Below, piece after piece: positions 15,130 through 15,779 of a DNA stretch of 15,779 nucleotides. The stretch spans positions 1 to 15,779 of the forward strand of contig CAZJSR010000030.1 of the NCBI GenBank assembly GCA_964548855.1. The letters run 5' to 3'. The position numbers were made by a program, and so were the translations under genes. Numbering within the stretch: position 1 is the stretch's first letter; every line of letters begins with the position of its first letter. This DNA is from UBA3206 sp964548855 (GTDB lineage: Bacteria > Bacillota_I > Bacilli_A > Acholeplasmatales > Anaeroplasmataceae). A model generated the notes under the pieces. It did no database searches. It had not been told where the DNA came from and saw only the letters and a program-made list of their open reading frames with translations.

Positions 15130-15779
15130 TTAAAATCCAAAAATATTTGATATTTCGTTTTTATCTACACGAGAATAAAAATTTAACATTACTGAAACAG
15201 TATGTCCTTGCATCTTCGCGGCTTGTTCCACCGATACACCTATTTTTTTCAAATAAAGAGTGTTAGAATATCTTAAACCGTGAGGTGTTAAATATTTAGG
15301 GAACGAATCATCAACATATTTGTTTTTTTTAATTGTTTTAAGTATATTATTAATTGCATCCGCAATAGTTTTTCGTGTTAAAGGCATTCCGTTTTTGAAA
15401 TAATCAAACAAATAATCGTCATCTTTCAATTTGAATTTTTTAATATATCTTTCGAACATTTCGAATACATCTTTTTTTATATACATTCTTCTATCAGAAT
15501 CACCAGCACACTTCAATTGATTTTTAAGGACGTTAGTATTATCTTCCATCTGTCTTTGAATCAATATGTAAAAAACATTCTTTTTGCTTCCATCAACACT
15601 TCTTTCAGTTGTTTTTGTAATATCTTTTACTTTAATTGCTCTTGCTTCATTTATTCTACATCCTGAATAATATAAAAACTTCAAAATAAAACAAAAGAAT
15701 TCTTTATTGATTCTTGAACCTTCCACTTCTCCAAGTTTTAATGTGGCTTCACACATTTCATTTAATTCTTGTTCGGTAA
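15130..15779 (-). CDS. Tyrosine recombinase/phage integrase, C-terminal part (cut by window edge)
   Basis: The frame stays open to the right edge, so the visible 215 or so residues are the catalytic domain of a longer protein. It starts with TEQELNEMCEATLK, a usual opening of integrase catalytic domains. The catalytic residues are in order: Arg in SGCRINEARAI, His and Arg in HGLRYSNTLYL, His in QGHTVSVMLNFY and the nucleophilic Tyr in NFYSRV. The HxxR box reads HGLRYS where HxLRHT is commoner, so the residue after Arg is Tyr. An ATG at 15756 is internal and unlikely to be the true start. Such enzymes integrate or excise phages, conjugative elements or islands. No tRNA or att repeat is visible beside it. 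Confidence 0.9.
   Translation of the reverse strand, partial: TEQELNEMCEATLKLGEVEGSRINKEFFCFILKFLYYSGCRINEARAIKVKDITKTTERSVDGSKKNVFYILIQRQMEDNTNVLKNQLKCAGDSDRRMYIKKDVFEMFERYIKKFKLKDDDYLFDYFKNGMPLTRKTIADAINNILKTIKKNKYVDDSFPKYLTPHGLRYSNTLYLKKIGVSVEQAAKMQGHTVSVMLNFYSRVDKNEISNIFGF

Overview
The window is AT-rich DNA with purine-rich ribosome binding sites (AGGAGG type), standard genetic code (Trp is TGG in the conserved enzymes), a T-box riboswitch and consensus sigma-A promoters. This points to a low-GC Gram-positive bacterium (Bacillota: Bacilli or Clostridia). The genus cannot be read from the sequence.

Left flank (1-3890), accessory-looking. A tightly packed minus-strand operon runs from 2357 to the left edge: a GIY-YIG nuclease fused to a DUF2075/Schlafen-type SF1 helicase, a MazG-like NTP pyrophosphohydrolase, and the start of a third gene cut by the window edge. 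It is divergent from a plus-strand gene (2631-3851) for a four-helix membrane protein resembling S-4TM pore-forming effectors, with an unusual Lys/Ser/Thr-rich tail. The shared 273-bp intergenic region holds a promoter in each direction, each with a short perfect inverted repeat on or next to it. A nuclease-helicase, a nucleotide hydrolase and a possible membrane-killing effector look like a defence module, but this is inference.

Centre (3902-13825), a complete single-direction branched-chain amino acid operon on the minus strand. In transcription order it is promoter, T-box leader, ilvN, ilvC, cimA, leuC, leuD, leuB, ilvD, ilvB, terminator. The isopropylmalate-synthase-like gene reads as citramalate synthase (cimA), not leuA. 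No ilvA is present either. LeuCD and LeuB are therefore placed to turn citramalate into 2-oxobutyrate, and IlvBN, IlvC and IlvD then make the keto acids of isoleucine and valine. The T-box specifier reads ATC (Ile) and its UGGU bulge fits a tRNA ending ACCA, so the sensor matches the end product. A leucine-specific synthase and the transaminase are not in the window.

Right flank (13921-15779). Minus-strand genes for an RsuA-family pseudouridine synthase and a 66-residue helical protein with its own promoter are followed by a terminator and the C-terminal part of a tyrosine recombinase cut by the right edge. The recombinase suggests that a mobile element lies at or beyond this edge. Several start codons were placed by ribosome-binding-site position rather than at the longest reading frame (helicase, ilvN, ilvC, leuC, the pseudouridine synthase and the small protein).
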